DNA of 64,000 nt, taken from positions 2,824,501 to 2,888,500 of the forward strand of contig NZ_CP087715.1 of NCBI RefSeq assembly GCF_020991125.1, given 5' to 3'. This document shows positions 61,670 through 64,000 of this stretch, piece by piece (the stretch's first letter is position 1; each line of letters opens with the position of its first letter). This stretch comes from Microbulbifer celer (GTDB taxonomy: Bacteria; Pseudomonadota; Gammaproteobacteria; Pseudomonadales; Cellvibrionaceae). Under the pieces are notes generated by a model that was not told the origin of the DNA, made no database searches, and saw only the letters and a list, made by a program, of their open reading frames with translations. Both the position numbers and the translations under genes were made by a program.

Positions 61670-64000
61670 ATGTCTACCAGCGCCATCACTGCCAGGGCTA
61701 TCCAACGTTACGCCATGTGTGCACTCTGCAGCCTGTGTACCGCCGCGCTGTCGGCACAGCCACTCGCGGACAAACACTATTTTGAATTTCCCGCTCAGCC
61801 ACTGGCTGATGCACTGCAGCAGTTTGCCCGGGAACTCGATCAGGCGGTGCTGTTCAATCCCGATCTGGTGGCGGGGCGCGAGGCGCTCTCACTGCGCGGA
61901 CACTTTTCAGCAAAACGCGCGATATCGCAGCTGCTGCGCGGCAGCGGTCTCAGTGCCCGATACTCGAATCAGGGCTGGCTGGTACAGGCGCCGCGCGCAC
62001 CCGCGGAACCCACCGCGCCCACAACCCCCAACGCTGCCGGGATTGAAGAAGTGGTTGCGACCGGACATTACCTCACTAGCATCGAGCGCGCCGAGCAACA
62101 GGAGCGGGAAGCCGCCCAGAGTGTGGATATCCTGCTGGCGGAAGAAATTCGTCATTCGCCCGGTAGCAACATCGCAGAAGCGCTCAGCCGCAACGCGGGA
62201 ATTACCGTGGTACGCGACCGCGGCCAGGCCTTGTTTGTAAGTATTCGCGGGCTACCCACCGCCTTCAACGCCTTCACCCTCAACGGCAACACCCTGGCCA
62301 CCAACGAAAACGTGCGCACTTCGGGGCAGTATGGCCGTCAGTTCCACTACGACACCCTGCCGGCAGAACTGGTGGCGGCAGTGGAGATCCGTAAAACCCC
62401 GCAGGCCATGGACGATGAAGGGGCCATCGGTGGCAGTGTCAATATACAGACCTACCAGCCGTTGGAACTGGCAGAGAACCGCCTCGGCCTTAACTTCCAG
62501 CTGAGTCAGTCCTCTCTCGCCAGTGAGCGCGATCCGCACTTTTCCCTGATGGGCAACTGGGTCAATGTCGATAACAACCTGGGCGTTTATCTGGCCGCGT
62601 CCCGCAGCCATCTCAACCTGCGCCAGGATCGGGTGATGAATTTTGGCTGGCAGCAGAGCACCAATAGCAACGCGCTCGGGGATAGCGGGCAAGCCCCCAT
62701 CTCCCCCGGCAATATCCGTCCGACTCTGGAAAGGGAAAACAGACAGCGTTCCGGGCTCAGCCTCGGTATACAGCAGCGTATCCCGAGCGGTCCTCAATGG
62801 AACCTGAATTACCTGCAACTGAAACAGGAAATCGACTACCGGGAATTCAGTTACAGCGCACAGTATTCCGTGGATGCCCTGGTGCCCGGCAGTGCAGAAA
62901 TACAGGGGCCATTTATCCCCACCGGTAGCACCGATTCCGGCAGTGTCCAGATCGGCAGCGAATCCGCCGGACTGGTGGACGATACCCACGCACTGGATTT
63001 CTCCGTAGAAGGTGACTGGCACAGCAACTGGCACTACCGCTTACTCGCAGCTGCCTCACAAGCGGACAGTTACAATGACACCCCGATCAAGCGCACCCGA
63101 TTGCGCCGCGAAGGCGATGTGCAATTTGATTTTCACTTTCCTCTGACGGATCGTGGTGCACTGCCATCGGTGACCTATCGCAATCTGTCGCTGTCCGATT
63201 CGGAAGCCTTTCCCGGACGCCGCCTGGAGTGGCGGAAAAATACCACGCAAGACCGCAACCTTTCCGGTGCCTTCAACCTGTCGCGCAGGATCGATTTCGC
63301 ATTGCTGGATTCCCTGTACCTCGATTCACTGCACCTGGGCGCCAAGTATCAACGGCGCACGCGGGATTATCAGCGTACCGATGCAGTCATCGTCACTGGC
63401 ATCGAGAATCGTATCTTTCCCGACTCGTATTTCGATCTTGTCGCGGAAGCGGATTTTCTCGCAACAGCCAACAGCAGTCTTCCTACTGTCTGGTTGCAAC
63501 CACAAGAGGACATATTCTGGCAGGATGTGGGAAAGGAAGTGATTAGCAAAAACCTCCTTAACAGCCAAAACCGGGTCAACTCTTACCAGGTGGACGAATC
63601 GGTGACCGCCGCTATGGCGCAACTGAACCTGAGTGGTATAACACCCCAGGGAATCCCCTGGCGGGGTAACGCCGGGCTGCGTTATGCGGAAACGCGGCAC
63701 CATGCCCGCGGCCATCAACTGGAAGCCATGAGTGACAGCGTAACACCGCGGTATTTCACCAAAGCCTACGATCAGTGGCTGCCCGCCGCGAACCTAACCC
63801 TTGATCTGAGTGAAGCGCTACAGTGGCGTACCGGCATCGCGCGTACCCTGAAGCGCCCGGATCTACAGGATCTCGCGCCGCGGCTGACGCTCCATTCCGG
63901 TGACGAGCACAGCGCCCAGGGCGGCAATCCGGATCTTCACGCGGTCACCGCCTGGCAATTGGACAGTAGTATGCACTGGACACTTGGTTCCTCAGAAAGC
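61670..64000 (+). CDS. TonB-dependent transducer receptor, cut by the window end
   Basis: The frame is open from the ATG at 61670 to the right edge (777 codons, no stop). After a signal peptide (about 1-30), an STN domain is visible at about 37-98 (FEFPAQPLADALQQFARELDQAVLFN, LRGHFSAKRAISQLLRGSGL); this periplasmic domain contacts FecR-type proteins. A TonB box (IEEVVATGHY, about 125-134), plug (about 150-260: NIAEALSRNAGITVVRDRGQALFVSIRGLPTAFNAFTLNG) and part of the barrel follow. Together with the two preceding genes it forms a ligand-responsive uptake system. Ligand unknown; iron chelators or carbohydrates are the usual possibilities. No convincing ribosome-binding site precedes this ATG. 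Confidence 0.88.
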   Translation, partial: MSTSAITARAIQRYAMCALCSLCTAALSAQPLADKHYFEFPAQPLADALQQFARELDQAVLFNPDLVAGREALSLRGHFSAKRAISQLLRGSGLSARYSNQGWLVQAPRAPAEPTAPTTPNAAGIEEVVATGHYLTSIERAEQQEREAAQSVDILLAEEIRHSPGSNIAEALSRNAGITVVRDRGQALFVSIRGLPTAFNAFTLNGNTLATNENVRTSGQYGRQFHYDTLPAELVAAVEIRKTPQAMDDEGAIGGSVNIQTYQPLELAENRLGLNFQLSQSSLASERDPHFSLMGNWVNVDNNLGVYLAASRSHLNLRQDRVMNFGWQQSTNSNALGDSGQAPISPGNIRPTLERENRQRSGLSLGIQQRIPSGPQWNLNYLQLKQEIDYREFSYSAQYSVDALVPGSAEIQGPFIPTGSTDSGSVQIGSESAGLVDDTHALDFSVEGDWHSNWHYRLLAAASQADSYNDTPIKRTRLRREGDVQFDFHFPLTDRGALPSVTYRNLSLSDSEAFPGRRLEWRKNTTQDRNLSGAFNLSRRIDFALLDSLYLDSLHLGAKYQRRTRDYQRTDAVIVTGIENRIFPDSYFDLVAEADFLATANSSLPTVWLQPQEDIFWQDVGKEVISKNLLNSQNRVNSYQVDESVTAAMAQLNLSGITPQGIPWRGNAGLRYAETRHHARGHQLEAMSDSVTPRYFTKAYDQWLPAANLTLDLSEALQWRTGIARTLKRPDLQDLAPRLTLHSGDEHSAQGGNPDLHAVTAWQLDSSMHWTLGSSES

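Overview
The window is chromosomal DNA of a gammaproteobacterium with fairly high GC. Protein styles (ribosomal proteins, MsrPQ, AceK, large TonB-dependent receptors, an STN-type FecIR-linked receptor) suggest a marine Cellvibrionales-like bacterium such as Microbulbifer. That placement is an inference from recognised families, not from a search.

Positions 1-35000 hold one very long minus-strand transcription and translation supercluster. Read in its own 5'-to-3' direction it runs: tRNA-Thr(UGU)-tRNA-Tyr-tRNA-Gly-tRNA-Thr(GGU)-tuf-tRNA-Trp-secE-nusG, rplKA, rplJL, rpoBC, rpsLG-fusA-tuf, then the S10 operon (rpsJ to rpsQ), the spc operon (rplN to rpmJ) and the alpha operon (rpsM, rpsK, rpsD, rpoA, rplQ). 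Well-formed sigma-70 promoters are visible before the tRNA-tuf unit, rpsL and rpsJ, with a weaker candidate before rpsM. The first three have GC-rich discriminators. Hairpins and terminators punctuate the units, and the rplL-rpoB spacer is unusually rich in them. One plus-strand gene, a YbaK-type editing protein, interrupts the cluster between tuf and rpsJ. rpmJ (38 codons) lies between secY and rpsM.

Positions 35000-42500 are a minus-strand chain of tightly spaced or overlapping genes: a secreted alpha/beta hydrolase, an ABC-2 ATPase and permease, alanine racemase (alr), birA, coaX and a SPOR-domain protein. It feeds towards the tRNA promoter.

Positions 42500-64000 are accessory. They contain an unrecognised 318-aa protein and a 93-nt palindromic element able to fold as a three-way junction. 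An aldo/keto reductase follows, then a probable phosphorus-scavenging island (beta-propeller phytase lipoprotein, TonB-dependent receptor, divergent Tat-exported PhoX phosphatase). Next come the periplasmic methionine sulfoxide repair pair msrP-msrQ, a KefB/YbaL-type antiporter, a MarC-family membrane protein, aceK, an AraC-type regulator and a small envelope protein. The window ends in a FecI-FecR-TonB receptor surface-signalling module whose receptor is cut by the window edge.

I found no CRISPR array, rRNA gene, insertion sequence or prophage. The most unusual features are the 43.9-kb palindromic element, the hairpin array before rpoB, the long structured spacer before rpsM, and the reductase gene whose start codon abuts the phytase terminator.
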